A stretch of 64,000 nucleotides of DNA from Cantharellus purpuraceus. Lineage: Eukaryota > Basidiomycota > Agaricomycetes > Cantharellales > Hydnaceae. A model generated the notes under the pieces. That model was given only the letters and a program-made list of their open reading frames with translations, ran no database searches and was not told where the DNA came from. Position numbers and translations under genes: made by a program. This document shows positions 1-12,206 of the stretch, in pieces. Numbering within the stretch: position 1 is the stretch's first letter; each line of letters begins with the position of its first letter. The DNA lies in the NCBI GenBank assembly GCA_025174535.1, contig JALBUN010000018.1, forward strand, positions 310,001-374,000, given 5' to 3'.

Positions 1-28
1 AAATATTTCGCAGAAGTCCCAGTTCTTA

Positions 29-50
29 ACCAAATATTCTGATATTTGGT
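29..50. repeat. short perfect inverted repeat
   Basis: A 9-bp stem (ACCAAATAT / ATATTTGGT) encloses a 4-base loop. It lies in AT-rich sequence 3' of the gypsy-type remnant. No function can be assigned. Confidence 0.5.
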
Positions 51-194
51 AACATTACTCTACTAAACAATATCTTTCCATCGACCCCGCATATATCTGC
101 ATCCTTGCAGTAATTGCTCCCCTATTCAAAATCTACCTCGCCACCATCCCTCACCATCATTTTACACTCACCCATAACACCCCTCCATATCTTT

Positions 195-2396
195 TCATAA
201 CACACCAGAGGAGACCATTGTGTTCACCTGGTAAGTTGGGATGTTGTCAGTCCTTGATGATCCTTTTGCTGACAAAAAATGAGCATGTGGCATATGGGGG
301 CTTGTGTGTGGATGCATAGGAATGCACAAATGGTGTCCTGGTTTCTTTGGGTCTGTGATAATAAGAACATCCCCTGCATCTTCTGTATCTGCATATCCTG
401 CCAGCTGAAATGGTTGTCCTAAGAGAAGGCGGTAGGGTGCATCTTCAATAATCCATGCATGCACTAAAATAGAGACCCCATTAATGCAAATGTCCAGATT
501 CTCAACAATGCCAAATGTCGTTTTCATCCCCCCATTCACATCACACATGGAGAGCCGCAGATCTGGGTTAAATGACAAGTGCAGTTCTTTTGCAGCCTTA
601 GCACTGACGCATACCAACTCTGCACCTGTGTCATATAATGCTACTTCACGATGCTTGCTGGCCAACTCAACATCAAGTTCCATGATGGGCACCGTGTACA
701 AAGGGGTTGCCTGTGCTACCAGTGAGGTCGTGAGGACTGGTTTAGATGGTTTGTCCATGTTAACCAAATAAATTGGTATGCGATTCACTTTGCATGACTC
801 TACAAAAAGCTTCCTGAGGTCAGGAGACACAGCTAGCAACTCACCTGGAGTAACTGAGATGGAGGCATTTATAGCATGGTTATACAGCCTTTGAGTGCTG
901 TCTGGATCCTCGACTTTAGCATGGTATTGAAACTGTCCTGCCCTTTTGTCTGAAGCAGTCTTCAGGTCTGTCTTCAAACCAGGAACTGTGGAATCTGCCT
1001 GGTCTTGCTGTGCTGCCAGTGCCACTTGATAGGCTTGGTAAGCTCATGCAACTTCATCGTCCTGCTCTACTTCCTCAATATATGCTGCCATTGGTGTAGA
1101 AGCCCTCTGCACCAGATTGACTTCAAAGTACATGGCCTGATGCAGCTCTTTCCCAGGGGCCTGTGATTGCTGCTTGGAGCATTCTTCAAAAGTTTTGTCT
1201 ATGACAAACTTCATGCCTTGAGGGTGAGTATCAATGCATGAGTTGTCTGGCCAACAGTACCACCCATCTACTTTAATTACTTTATTAGCACGCACATAGG
1301 CCTGACCCACTGGGCAGAACCTTGTGGAATGACTGGGGCAATTGGGTTCATGGCAGAAACCACATATTCATGGGGAGGGTACTGTGGGAGTCATGGTAGA
1401 AGAAGGGGCAGGTGAAGTGGCCATAAAAACAGTGGGTTTTGCAATCACATCAACCAGCTGTGGATAATCAATGACCAGCCATGCATATGTTGTCATGTAG
1501 TCGACTTCATTGACTTTAAGACCTGCAAGCCAATGGATTAACACACCAAGATCCTCCCCTCCTGGCTGTAGACCTGGTGAGGGCAACTGAGCCATTGTCT
1601 GAACAATGTGGGATGTGGTGCCATGATGGAGGTGATTGTGAGTCACTGGAGTCATAGTTAGATTTTGGGGGAGACTAAGGTCAAAAGCATTAGCATCAAA
1701 AACATAACACCCTGCTTTATACACGTCCATGACTGCATAGGGCTTGGAGCAGGGATGGTCTGGAAGAGTGATGGCTAGCCTGTGTTCAATGGTAAGTCTT
1801 GTATGTGGATGCAGACCAAACCAGTAATGTCAATCACGTTCTGCAGGTGCCAGCTCTCTGTCTTTGATCAAGTAAGCCATAATAGCTTGGAACTGCCTAT
1901 GATAGGCCCATAGTGCTGGATCAGATTGGATAGGATGTTTGGAAGACTGCTTAACAAATTGCTCCAATGATGCCAAAGTATATTTCTTTACTTTGAAGGC
2001 TCCTGTGAATGATTCATGAATAGCTGCTTTGAATGTATCCCACTCTGCCATATCAACACCTTCAAAAGCCTCAAATATATCATGTTGGCTGCATGTCAAG
2101 TAACGAAACAAGAAAGGAACCCATTCAGTCCTGGGTAGCTGAGCATCATCAATACAATGTTTGTAGACATCCATGAACTCAGCAATTTGTTGCTCATCAC
2201 CGTCAAATGTGAGAGGAGCTTTTTTAGATCCTGGGGCAGGCATAGCCACCTTTCCAGTAAGCTGCAGTATGGTGGCCATATCAGAAGCGAGTATCTTGTG
2301 ACTGGTGGACACTGGGGTCAGGGTGGAATTGGATTGAGATAGGAGTGGTGAGGATACACTGGATGATAGGGCCGATGCTTGCATGTATCTAGGCAA
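195..2396 (-). pseudogene. decayed Ty3/gypsy-type Gag-protease
   Basis: One reading frame runs on the minus strand from an ATG at 2396 to a stop at 195, broken only by three in-frame TGA codons (1830-1832, 1368-1370, 1044-1046). The first part (2396-1833) looks like the Gag of basidiomycete gypsy elements. A Cys/His-rich segment with CxxC spacing follows the second TGA, near 1320-1365. The last part holds a retropepsin-like domain: a DTGA active-site motif at about position 630 and a downstream LLLGQPF motif. In this family Gag coats the RNA and the protease cuts the polyprotein. Reverse transcriptase and integrase would lie beyond the left window edge. I regard it as dead. The family call rests on motif recognition only. 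Confidence 0.8.
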
Positions 2397-3110
2397 GAGG
2401 AATGGAATAGTGGCTGAACTTTGGAGAACTCAGTCGGAGGGCTGTACTATTGGTCGTGGAATGGTGGCTAGTGTTTGTATGAGAATGATTTTGTATTTGA
2501 AGAGACTCTTAATCTCAAGAAGGTTGCTGGTTTGATTGGTGGTGAGGCTCCAGTTTGTAAGTTTCCTCATTGCATTGAGTGTGCTTTTGGCTGGCACATT
2601 TGAGGATTAGCTTTTGTGAAGTTTTTAAGGAACAAGTGGTTTTTGTGAGTTCACCACCTGTTGTTTCTAAGAACCAGGGAAAACTTGTTATGCTATCTAA
2701 CAGTACATCCATTTTATAGCTATCTAACAAGTCTCTTATCTAATGTTGTAGAACAGATAGATGGGTGTGTGGAATAAGAATGCAGCAGTGGTGTGGATCT
2801 GGAACAAAAAGAAGTAGTGGTTTGTGGATCAACTGTGGCGATGGTGTGTGGAACCAGAACAAAAGGAATAGTGATTTGTGGAACGAGTAACAAATAAGTG
2901 TGGCGGCTTGTGGAATAATAAAGCATGATGTGGTATGACCTGAAGTAAATGAAACAGAAAGAAATAGAACATACCGCTGGAATGGTAATAGACTAGCAGA
3001 TGAATGAGTGGTTTGATTAGACTGGTACTCCTGCTGTATCTCCGCATAAGGAGCACTGCTCCCTTACACTGCGACTCCAAGAAAGTCATCTATTGCTTTG
3101 TCAGTCATAG
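2397..3110 (-). other. putative LTR/leader region of the gypsy-type remnant
   Basis: This stretch lies directly 5' of the Gag start on the minus strand. A TATAAAA box reads on the minus strand at 2712-2718, about 320 bp upstream of the Gag ATG. Positions 2750-2930 hold several imperfect repeats built around TGTGGAA and GTGGATC. I could not find TG...CA termini or a second LTR, so the LTR assignment is an inference from position and the TATA box. Confidence 0.4.
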
Positions 3111-3206
3111 CAAACATTCCTTCAGAAAGTGAGCTAATTTCAGTGACTTCTGTTTGCTGTCCTGATTTCTCTCAGACGCTTGTTCGGAATCATGTCAGTA
3201 TACAAT

Positions 3207-3237
3207 ATTCTGATGTATATGAGATATACATCAGAAT
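3207..3237. repeat. 14-bp perfect hairpin
   Basis: ATTCTGATGTATAT and its exact reverse complement are separated by GAG. It sits at the left edge of an AT-rich stretch (about 3180-3715) in which I see no gene. It may be a transposon end or a chance palindrome. Confidence 0.6.
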
Positions 3238-3715
3238 TTCAATGATACATAAAGCCAGGGAGTTACAATTTGGATATCTTAAAAGATTTCAGATGTGTGA
3301 AATTTTCATAAATATAAACATATATTCTATATTTTAATAAACTTTAAAAGATGAGATATTTGGTTGAGATGAACATAATTATTTACATGGATATAATAGG
3401 AATGTATATATGAATATAATTGGTATTATATAGGGTATTTGGATATACAAATACCAGGTGGGGATTAAAGATAGTTCAAATTATGTTACAAGTATTGTAT
3501 AAGAAAGAATCAATGATATTTGGATGTTCCCTCAACAGAGTTGCCACCACTAAATCAGGAAAAAAAGAATTATTTTTGAGAATTATGCCAAAATATCAAA
3601 ATATGTTTTAATCTAGCATATTGTGTAAAATTTGAGAATCATGTTGAAATATGAAAATAAGTTTGAATTGAAGTGTATTGTATAAAATTTGAGGAAAATA
3701 GGTTGTACATACGTA

Positions 3716-6700
3716 TTTGTTGTATTTCTGAATAAGCGTCTCAGATCTCACATTTGGCCTGCTCAAGCAGTGATTCATGAGCAATGCCCTGCATTGCAGC
3801 TCCTGCAGCAGATGCCTTTTTGGGACGGCTTGAGCATCAAGGTAAACTAATAGGTTGCTCATTAGGTAAGTTGATTTCAATCTCCCTGTCTCCATCCTGT
3901 TGATCAGGTTCCTCCACCTCAGTTGATTGTCCAGAGCTATGATGCACAAATGGGATTGGCTGTTCAATATTGTTGTCCTGATCTTCTTGTATGTCTGTGC
4001 CAACCTCCACCCCTGGACAATAAGGCCATGGTCTGGCATCTTGGGACTCAATGAAGGAGACATGTCTCAACACGATGATACGACCGGTGGGGGGGTAATA
4101 GCAGCAGTAAGCTTTCAAGGTCTGTGAGTACCCAATGAGGACCCCCTCAACTGATCAATTGTATATCTTTGGACGATGTTCAGATTGGAGAAGAATGAAT
4201 GCCCTGCAACCAATCTCTCACAAGTGTGATACATTTGGTTTTGAACTGAAGTATGCCTCATGTGGGGTCATGTTCTTCAGGGTACGTGTGGGGGTTCAAT
4301 CCTTGATATATGCAACAGTTTTGATACATTCCCCCCAAAGCTTTGGTGGGAACTTGTTTTCAGACATGATTGCACGAGCACAGTTGAACAGAGTTCAATG
4401 AAGATGCTCTGCCTTCCCATTCTGTGCTGAGGAATAAGGTGCAGTTGTTTGATGTTTAATGCCATTGTCTTGTAGGTATTTCTCAAACTCTTTTGATGTA
4501 TATTCACCCCCATTATCTGTGCAGAATATGTTAACTGTGAGATTTGTTTCACACTCAACACAAATCCTCCTGTTATGACTATATTCATCAATGCCCAGAT
4601 CCCCATCCAATCCACTCAGATCCCTGTGCATATGAAATCTATACTCCATTTGGAATCCATAACATCTCCATTTATCTGTCTGATTGTCACCACCAAGTCT
4701 CACCCATCCATCTCCGGTTCTGATTGATGCATCAGCATCACCATAGGAACCCAGACATCTGTCCCCATCTGACTCAGACATACTCATGTAAGGCCATCAG
4801 CCTTGGAGACCCATCACCAGAGTAATTATTATTAGATTTCAAATATGTATTTAAGTTGCCCAACTGGGGACTTCATCCCCAGTTTGAATATCAAATCACG
4901 CCTAGTTCCTAAGTCCAATCCTAACTATCTAAGTCGTACTCCATCTCCAAAATCTCAGATACTGGTATTAGTGAAGGCACAGCACATAAGCTGAAGCCAA
5001 GTCCGTTCTGACCCCCATGACACACCCCGATTCCAACTCTGACCCAATCTCCAACCCCCAATCGGACCTAGTGCATAACACCTCCATTCTTTGAAGCAAT
5101 TGAACACATCTGCTTTTTGTTTGAGAATGTAGACCCATATTTTTTGGGAGAAATCATCTATTATGTTGAGTGTATACATGCCTCCATGCGGTGTCTGCAC
5201 ATCTTCTGGACCAGTGAGATCCAAGAAAACTTTTTCAAGTAATCTCTTTGCCCTCCCCCTCTCCCTCACCCTCAGAACTGGCGTTCTTGTCTGCTTGCCA
5301 AGAACACAGTGGTCACAAAGGGGCAGGAGATTAGAAAGATTTGTGGGCATACCAGTGACAAGGTCCTTTTCAGCCATGCAAATAATGGCAGGGTAGCTGA
5401 CATGTCTGAGTTGCCTATGCCATGTTTCAAGGTCAGGTGCTGCATGCGCAAGGAGTAGATGTTCGACAGTGATGTTGTCAGATAAGTGATACAAGCCAGT
5501 GCCAGTCCTGATGCCTTCAGTGATAGTGCAAGATCCATGTACAATGGAACAATTGGCAGCAGTAAACATTGCTGAAGACCTATATCACTAAGCCTTCCAA
5601 TTGAGATGAGGTGAAGCTGTGTGTCTGGAATGTACAGTGCATCACAAAGCAGAAGATGTTGGCCCTTGCCACACCTTAGCTTGATGGTCCCTACTGCCAT
5701 GACCAATATACTTGACCCATTGATACCACGAATTTGATGAGGAGAGATAGGGCAAATATCAGAGAAGTCATCCCAGTTAGGTGAGCAGTGACTAGTTGCA
5801 CCAGAATCGAAGTAGTATGGTGGGGAAGTTATGGCAGATGCAATGACATGATCCCAGTTCACAGAGCAATCAGTGGATTGAGAATGGTTGTGATCTGAGA
5901 AGTCTTGAAGAACGGCACATGACTCTGAGCCAGAGTCACTATCTGAGACCTCAAAAATTGCTGCATGAGCTTGCTCCTTTTTCTTTTTATCACCACCCTT
6001 GCATTTCTTTTCCTTGGCCATTTTCCACCAGTTGGGAGCCTTCCCTTTGATTCCCCCACCCTTTTCCCAGCATTTCTCGATTGTGTGACCAGTTTTCTCA
6101 CAATTTGAACACTTTAAAGATTTGTTGGAACCCTTCATCTGCTTCTGTCTGGCAGTGAGGAGGGTATCTCCATTTTTGATCAGCTCTCGATGGTGTGAAT
6201 CTTGTGTTTTGGCTTCAATATGTTGTATGATACTAGAGGGGGTGAGCGTGGATGAAGAGACTATGAGGATTTTATGCAGGTCATCGAAGTCACTGTTACA
6301 CATTGCGTGGAGCAGAATCCCAACAGTCCATTCGTCTTTGGTAGGTGCCCCATCACTGTAGATCGCCTCCATATAGTCTTTGAGGTTGGTGAGAACCGAG
6401 GAAGTGGTGGTGGCAGTGGTGAAATGCAACCACATAGCATTTTGAAGAGCATTAAATTTCAAGTTTACACCACTTTGATAGGTTTTCTTTTTCAGGTGCT
6501 CCCAGGCCGTCAAGGCCATAGTGTAGCGTTCAATTTCCTGAGCAAGAGAATCTTCAACAACTTGGCAAAGTGCCCCCATGATCTGGTCATTTATTTCATT
6601 CCAGTCAATCAACTTGGCAGCATCTGTAGGAGGCTGTTTTCTGTCTCCATCAACATAGGACCACATGCCACTTGAGCAAAGAAGTGTGTGACATTTTCTG

Positions 6701-6768
6701 GACCATTGTGGCCAGGCACCAATAGTGAGTATACCAACTGTTTTTTCAGTAAGTCTAATGTCTGTCAT
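3716..6768 (-). pseudogene. truncated Ty1/copia Gag-Pol (Gag, protease, integrase; RT/RNase H missing)
   Basis: Minus strand from ATG 6768. Gag is followed by a CCHC knuckle (CX2CX4HX4C) near 6070-6112, a DSGATSH protease motif near 5800, and a GAG-pre-integrase H-H-C-C region near 5290-5430. The integrase core has an LDLTGP segment near 5215 and a TDNGGEY segment near 4510. Gag-protease is open for nearly 400 codons, then a frameshift occurs near 5570. The integrase is split by a solo LTR. Removing that LTR plus one target duplication (515 bp) restores the frame exactly. Beyond it lie six in-frame TGA codons (4395, 4296, 4218, 4155, 3837, 3741) and no TAA or TAG. Similarity ends near 3716, before any reverse transcriptase, so the element is dead. 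Confidence 0.88.
4571..5080. mobile_element. solo LTR (TGTTATG...CATAACA family) inside the integrase
   Basis: A 510-bp block with 7-bp inverted termini (TGTTATG / CATAACA) is flanked by the direct repeat CCTCC at 4566-4570 and 5081-5085. The 5-bp target duplication and TG/CA ends mark it as an LTR left after recombination of a full element. Related copies lie at 34,491-34,996, 35,137 onward and 37,832-38,407. Confidence 0.88.
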
Positions 6769-6816
6769 GTTGAGTATGCATAAGAATTATTCTGGTTGTT
6801 AAAGCATGGACGGGAA

Positions 6817-6826
6817 GCCCATAACC
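6817..6826 (-). other. primer binding site of the minus-strand copia element
   Basis: GGTTATGGGC reads on the minus strand directly after the LTR end. The full-length copia element at 39 kb has the same start (GGTTATGGGCCC). The complement matches the anticodon stem-loop of initiator tRNA-Met, the half-tRNA primer type known for Drosophila copia and Ty5. That identification is an inference from the complement. Confidence 0.65.
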
Positions 6827-7144
6827 TGTTAAAATATGTACAGACATATCTCAGTCAGTATGTAGAGAATACGACTGTATTCCAAGTACCTGTACAGACA
6901 GATCTGTACGACATAGTACATGAGTGAACCGACAGTAAATAAATAAGACTTAATTCCTTACCTCAGTCAGTATGTAGAGAATATGACTGAGGGGAAGGAA
7001 TGACTGGTGGCCACTATATATATGGTCACCAGTGTGGAGTGTGGAACAGTGGAATAGTAGTGGATGAGACAAGTGGAACACAGCATGCTTAACCACAATC
7101 ATGTTGACGCACTGTGGTATGTGGATATGTCCCACATTCCAATA
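6827..7144 (-). mobile_element. 5' LTR of the minus-strand copia element
   Basis: Read on the minus strand the LTR begins TATTGGAATG (expected TGTTGG) and ends TTTTAACA beside the primer site. A TATATATAG box near 7012-7020 precedes a hairpin with arms CCTCAGTC (6961-6968) and GACTGAGG (6985-6992). A second, degraded copy of the same hairpin lies at 6850-6877 near the LTR end, flanked by GTCTGTACA repeats. The partner 3' LTR is missing because the element is truncated near 3716. Confidence 0.8.
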
Positions 7145-7835
7145 TACTACGATACAGCACTGGAGGGCTCCTCAGTGACTCAGAGGAGTTGAAGCTATCT
7201 GGATGAGCTCACATAACACAACTCACATAGACTCGGAGTACTGTCTATCAGATGCTGGGCTCACAAAGAACTGTGACACACACCCAACCCACATTTTCCA
7301 ACAACCTCACGTCGGTTGATAAATTCCAAGTGAACATGACCCGCGACGGTCGGCCCGGGATCCGCCATGTTGTACAGCAACAGAGATTGGAGCTGCTGAG
7401 AGTCCCTAACTAGGTGTGCATCGATATCATTGTGTCGATATGCAACTCAACAGCACTTGCATGCTTACCGGTAGACGCCTTTACCGTTCCCTGGACCTAC
7501 GTTTAGCCTCCACAGACTGGCACGCGGCAACCATCACTTTTTCAGCCAGCATGCAAAAATGACATTATTGCAAAAACATACAAAGCGTATTTTATTTGAC
7601 AGTGACTGTCTCCGTCTAATACAGCACTATTACATTTCTCAATCATGAAAGGCAAGCAGAAGAGAAACGATGAACAGACATAAAAGACGCAAGAATGAAA
7701 AAAGAAAGCACGCATAATTCGGTCCCCAACTAGCTCTCATTCTCATTACCAACCCTACCCACAATTCTCCTTTTCCTACTCATCGATCCTGTCTCCACCA
7801 TCAGATGTAGCTGAATCTCACAAGCGCCCGGTGCT
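7145..7835. repeat. array spacer, unit 1 (no gene seen)
   Basis: Non-coding spacer shared with 12,740-13,430, 21,740-22,430 and, in part, 29,765-30,064. Recognisable pieces are the CTGGGCTCACAAAGAACTG segment near 7260, the CAACAGCACTTGCAT segment near 7450 and the CACGCATAATTCGGTCCC segment near 7710. No frame is conserved between copies. Confidence 0.6.
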
Positions 7836-8564
7836 CAAACCTTTGCTCAGATGGAGCCCTTTGCATAAGGTGATAAACATGTGCCGCGGATAAGACGTGT
7901 GTAGCTGGGGTTATCTGTGGACGGTCTCATGAGTTTTGCAAGCGCAGCTGTAGCGACGTCGATATTCGCAGCCGCTTCATTGCCGGTCAGCCTCCACCCC
8001 CACACCATGCAGCACCAGGCCTGCAGCTCTCCCAGCATACCCATCTACCCACGCACATCCGCTTATGCCCCGCGCTCTCCCTTTGTGGCGCGCCGATCCC
8101 ACGGCCAGCAACTGAGGAATCACCCACCAACACGGTGCCCTCCTTCTCGCCTTCCCCGTTCCCCTTCTCCCCCCTCACAAACACACCCCACGTCCTATAT
8201 CTCGAATGCGACGCAACTCACGCCTCCCTGTCGCTACACTCGACTGCTCACCCGCCCATCACTTTCCAGTTGCGCGTTTGCTGTCGTAAGCCCCGGTCAC
8301 ACTGCCGTCGCTCTCGTCCGGGTTGGGAAGACCTACCTTTCCATATCCGCATTCGCCGCAGAGAATCGCGGTGTGGGGGGGCGGGCGTGAGTGTGCGCAT
8401 TTCGAGGTCATGTGTGCGCATTGCAGAGGTGGGGAATTGGCGTTACTTGCGCAGGAGCTGCAGCTACAGCCGGCGCAGGAGTGATGTGCATGCGCGAACG
8501 TCGCAGCCTCAGAGTCCAAACCTGAACGGGGTGTCGTTGACTTCTGGTAGATGGAGCTGGTCGG
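7836..8564. repeat. GC-rich array block, inverted relative to the other units
   Basis: This block matches the reverse complement of 13,445-13,860 and 22,430-23,030, while the sequence on both sides is collinear with those units. It holds several open frames rich in Arg, Cys and Pro, but they change frame between copies and I do not accept them as genes. Confidence 0.7.
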
Positions 8565-8889
8565 AACTCATGATGTCAGTCTCAACTCCTGCCAACGCGA
8601 GGAATCAATGACACCTAAAGGCATTACAGAGACTGCTCATCGCGGTCAGATTGCCTTGATTGCGGATTCTTCTGCTTCTGCTCCTGTTGAAGCGCATATG
8701 ACTAGGCCTGGGTACATGCTATCCTCCAAAGCCCCACTAGATCAGTGAGGGACGTGCCGAGAATCATGCCATCTGAACTTGTATCATCACCCAAATATTC
8801 AGAAGACTAACGAAAGGTCCGCCACTACGTATCCCTTGTCATCTGACATCTTGTGGGACTATGAGCGCGGCACCACCCTCCGCGCATTG
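8565..8889. repeat. array spacer (no gene seen)
   Basis: Shares the GTCAGTCTCAACTC and ATCAATGACAC segments with 23,020-23,050 and 23,402-23,530. In that other unit a solo LTR sits between the two segments. Confidence 0.5.
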
Positions 8890-9240
8890 TCCTTGTTAGC
8901 ATATCGGGATCCTTGGGCACCAACACCTCACGCGATGGTTAGGTTCCGACACGCTCATTCGCGTGACAATCGCTAAACTCTGCCATAGTGCATCGTGTAG
9001 AAGTGGCCGCGTAGAAGCCTTTGAAGGTATCGTAGGTATACCCCGGGTGTTGGTGTGAGTGTGCATTTTTTCTTTGGAAGTCGTGGCGGAGACGACAGGT
9101 GATAATGTTGGACAAGCTACGTATAATTTGGCTACAATGTCTGATCGTGAGGGTGATGTCGATCCCGATGCCGGCGCAATGTTCGATCCACCCCCGCGAA
9201 TCCTAGACCGCTCGCTCCCTTCCATCTCGCCTCTGATGGA
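8890..9240 (-). pseudogene. relic last exon of a DUF6533 gene, unit 1
   Basis: The minus strand matches, with many changes, the last exon of the intact genes. The NTRGIPTI stretch corresponds to their NTSRGLPSI, and an LLHDALWQS stretch corresponds to LHDAVIAEF. No upstream exons could be seen. It is a dead gene fragment. Confidence 0.6.
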
Positions 9241-9319
9241 TCATACGTCAGCACAGGCTTCCATGGCTGGCCTGAGGCATATAGGTTGTTGTTGTTGGTA
9301 TCATTTGTAATCTCGGTGG

Positions 9320-9995
9320 CAGGCGCAGCAAAGGGTTCCGGAGTAAGGTCCAGTGAGCCACTGCGTGATCACGAGCGTGCCCCAGCAGTGGTAGGCCGAC
9401 AATGTTCAGTGGTTCTGGTCGACAGACGACTCGGTATATACGCCAGGAGGCCTTAGGCCGTTGTACACGCCGTAGCACACCGTGCCATCTCTTTCCTGCC
9501 GAGCGTGTAGAGATGGTAGGAGCGACAGCATTACGTGCATCGTGCTGCTGCTGTTCACCATGCCGCACGCCGAAGCCTGCCGTGCCCAACCCGCCCCCGG
9601 GCTAGAGGGACAACTTGCAGCCTATGGAACGCTACCCGTCCCTGGCGCATAGCGTCCACAGCGCCATGTACAATCCCGCCAATGGTTCCCCCGGGTGGAG
9701 GCAGATTGGTTGGGCGCTTGGTCGCACAGATATTGTTGCAAGTGAAAAGTATCAGATATCTGGTTGCCTGATTTGCTTGCGGCCATTGCTTCTGATTCTA
9801 TTGAGGGGCGTATGTCCATTCGTATGTGCGCATCTTGTGAGAGTTTGTAGGCAGGAGAGGAGGTCACTTCCATCCAGCCGACTCCATTCCTTGAGTACTG
9901 GTCGAAGTAAATCTAAGATGTTATGAAATATTGGATACATAGTCACATGGCGAAATTGTTCAAATGACAAGGTCTCTTCCCGCAAATTGTGAATA
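9320..9995 (-). other. membrane-segment block F, copy 1
   Basis: Conserved five times in the array, each time just 3' of a DUF6533 gene. On the minus strand all copies show a TATTTATTC box (near 9997 here) and a short segment reading GGTIGGIV or a near variant, which looks like the start of a single membrane helix. The frame around it is not conserved and no copy gives a convincing full gene. It may be a decayed single-span membrane protein gene. Confidence 0.35.
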
Positions 9996-10137
9996 AATAC
10001 CCGCTACACAGTTCCACATGCTTGCCTCCACGTCCCACAGCATTCGTGATAAAAGTGCTGCGAATCATGCTATCTCGAAATTCCGTCACATCAATAATCT
10101 CAAAGGAACGTGAATAAGGCTGACTGATAGCCCGACA

Positions 10138-11841
10138 CTACGCATCCAAGGGAATTTCAGCCTCTTGTGGCCGAGATTGAGTTTCTACGAGCGCGAGATC
10201 ACCCTCTATGGTCCCTGCAGGTACGTCCTCATCTGTAGCCATTTCCTCCTCCCGGGATGATTCGCTTCCGATACGCTCACCTGCGCACGAATCCCCAAAC
10301 TCTGCTATCACAGCATCGTGCAGACTTTGCGTAACCGCATGGAAGCTTCCGAGGGATATCGAAGGCAAGCCCCGGGAAGTGTTGGTATTAGGGTGTGCAT
10401 GAGTCCTTTGGAGGTCGAGGTGGAAACGGCAGATGATGATTGCGGACAAGCTGCGTCTAATTAGTCAATGACTACATTGTCTAATTCCGACTCACCTATT
10501 CTGAATATATGCAAGAACATTTTGAATGGTGGGCTAAAGTTCGAGTTGGATCAGCCATTCAGCAAATGTCAATATGTGACTCACTCGCACGGCCTAGCAC
10601 ATGTGATTAGTCTGGGCATAAGAATTGATATATTGACATACCCATGGCAGGATCGCTGATGAAAGCGTGATTGTCAGCACAAATCTGGTAAAGATCAGTT
10701 CTGGATACGTCGGTGAAGATAGCAGATGACGTACCCATATCTCATCAGACCTGACATCAATATCTGTCTGTGAGCACTACCTTGTAAGGGAGACTTTGAC
10801 TTGCCTTGCTGAGCCACCAAGTGTGTGAGTGTGAGCCTGTTCCATGTTGACCTTTTGTATACTCTCCATGTTCCGAGTGTGCTGGCCAGTGTCACAGCCA
10901 CCGCTACTGTATCAAACAAGATGACCAAAATCGTAGTGACGTCATTAACTGCAAGGCGGGAATCAATGACATCATCATGTAGATCATTTTCATGTGTCGT
11001 ACGTCTGATAAGTCTTTGAGCACGGTGCACTTGAGACTATGTTGTACTCACGTGATGATTGTGTGGAGTTGGGCACTGGTGTTGTCACACCTATCTATAA
11101 TTGATATAGCCTGTGATAGCTGACGTCGTGCATGTTCACAGCAATGCAGACATGCATACATACCAGACCCAGTATGATGGTGAAAGCACCGAGAACCCCA
11201 AGGACGACTACTACTACCCTCTTGTGTTTGGTGATAGCATACGTCCGTGCAAATAGAAGGCCTGCATCATCTCGGTTGTCAATGACCTATTTCTGAGAAT
11301 AAAATACCATATCACCTTGGACGCCGATGAGTGGGAGGAGGTTGACACTATCCATAAAGTGAAGGATCCCGTTACATGTCCTACTTGTATGAATTTCTGC
11401 GCTACAAGGAATGCCCTTGAACTTACTACATTTACCAAGTGTCATCTGCGTGGATTAAGGAAAGTCTTTGAAGAAACACACCTGAAATGATACATTCAAG
11501 AAATCCACAATTATCACAACCGAGAGATCTAGTAGTGCGGAGTATCGCGCTAGTAAATAAAGGACTGTTCCCAATTTCAACTTCCTATTCCATATGTAAT
11601 CAACTTCGTGTCTCGTTGTTAAGCAGGTATCATAAGCAAGAAGAGCTGTCTCAAGCGGAAGGCTGTTAGCTGTGTTGCACACTAATCTTTGTACTCACCA
11701 ATGGCAGCTATCAGAGTGGAAAGGGCCGTCATGCTGGTGCCATACGAGTTCAAATACCAATATTCCAACGCGCTAATAGCAAGTGGCCACATACGTATCC
11801 GACGCCACTTGGATAGCAGCTTGTTGTGCTTGAGATGCCAT
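10138..11841 (-). pseudogene. DUF6533 seven-transmembrane protein gene, copy 1 (broken)
   Basis: Same exon order as copy 4. The start MASQAQQAAIQ, the DUF6533 signature (YDTCLTTRHEVDYIW, LLARY) and the tail ending PLDA before TAG at 10138 are present. Two defects stand out. Exon 4 has lost one base (ATACAAGTAGG where other copies read ATACCAATTAGG), shifting the frame. The acceptor before the LVILFDT exon reads TTAA instead of TTAG, and the only nearby AG leads straight into a stop. I read it as a recently lost copy. The function of the family is not established; proteins of this type are predicted membrane proteins common in Agaricomycetes. Confidence 0.75.
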
Positions 11842-12206
11842 ATCAATGGAAAGATGATGGGTTGTGTATACAGAATGGACTGGAATATGGAGAATGCGAT
11901 GGGAGGACATCACAAGAGGCTCGTATATATACTAGAATTCCGAGAGCGCTACATGTATCAACAACATTCAGATACCAACAGCATTTATTTTCTACTCATG
12001 ATGCCATAGTGAGTCAACCTGATGGCTACAGTGATGGTGTTTGGCCCGAATGTGTGGCACGGTACCTGTGTGATACAGCAAGTCCATCCCCACACTAGCT
12101 CACAAGTCTCGGACTGAAGGGAGCTGGTTTCACGGCCAATTCATAAGTTGCCTTACGGGCTAGATATCCTAACATAACAGATAGAAAGGAGGGCGGACCA
12201 GCAGAT
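11842..12206 (-). promoter_or_regulatory. promoter interval of DUF6533 copy 1
   Basis: About 365 bp between the upstream block and the start codon, conserved in all copies. A GTATATATAC element lies at 11,923-11,932, about 82 bp before the ATG. Equivalents are at 16,987-16,996 (copy 2), 20,837-20,844 (copy 3), 26,144-26,152 (copy 4) and 28,848-28,858 (copy 5), all 64-90 bp from the start. It is likely a TATA-type core promoter. Confidence 0.5.
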
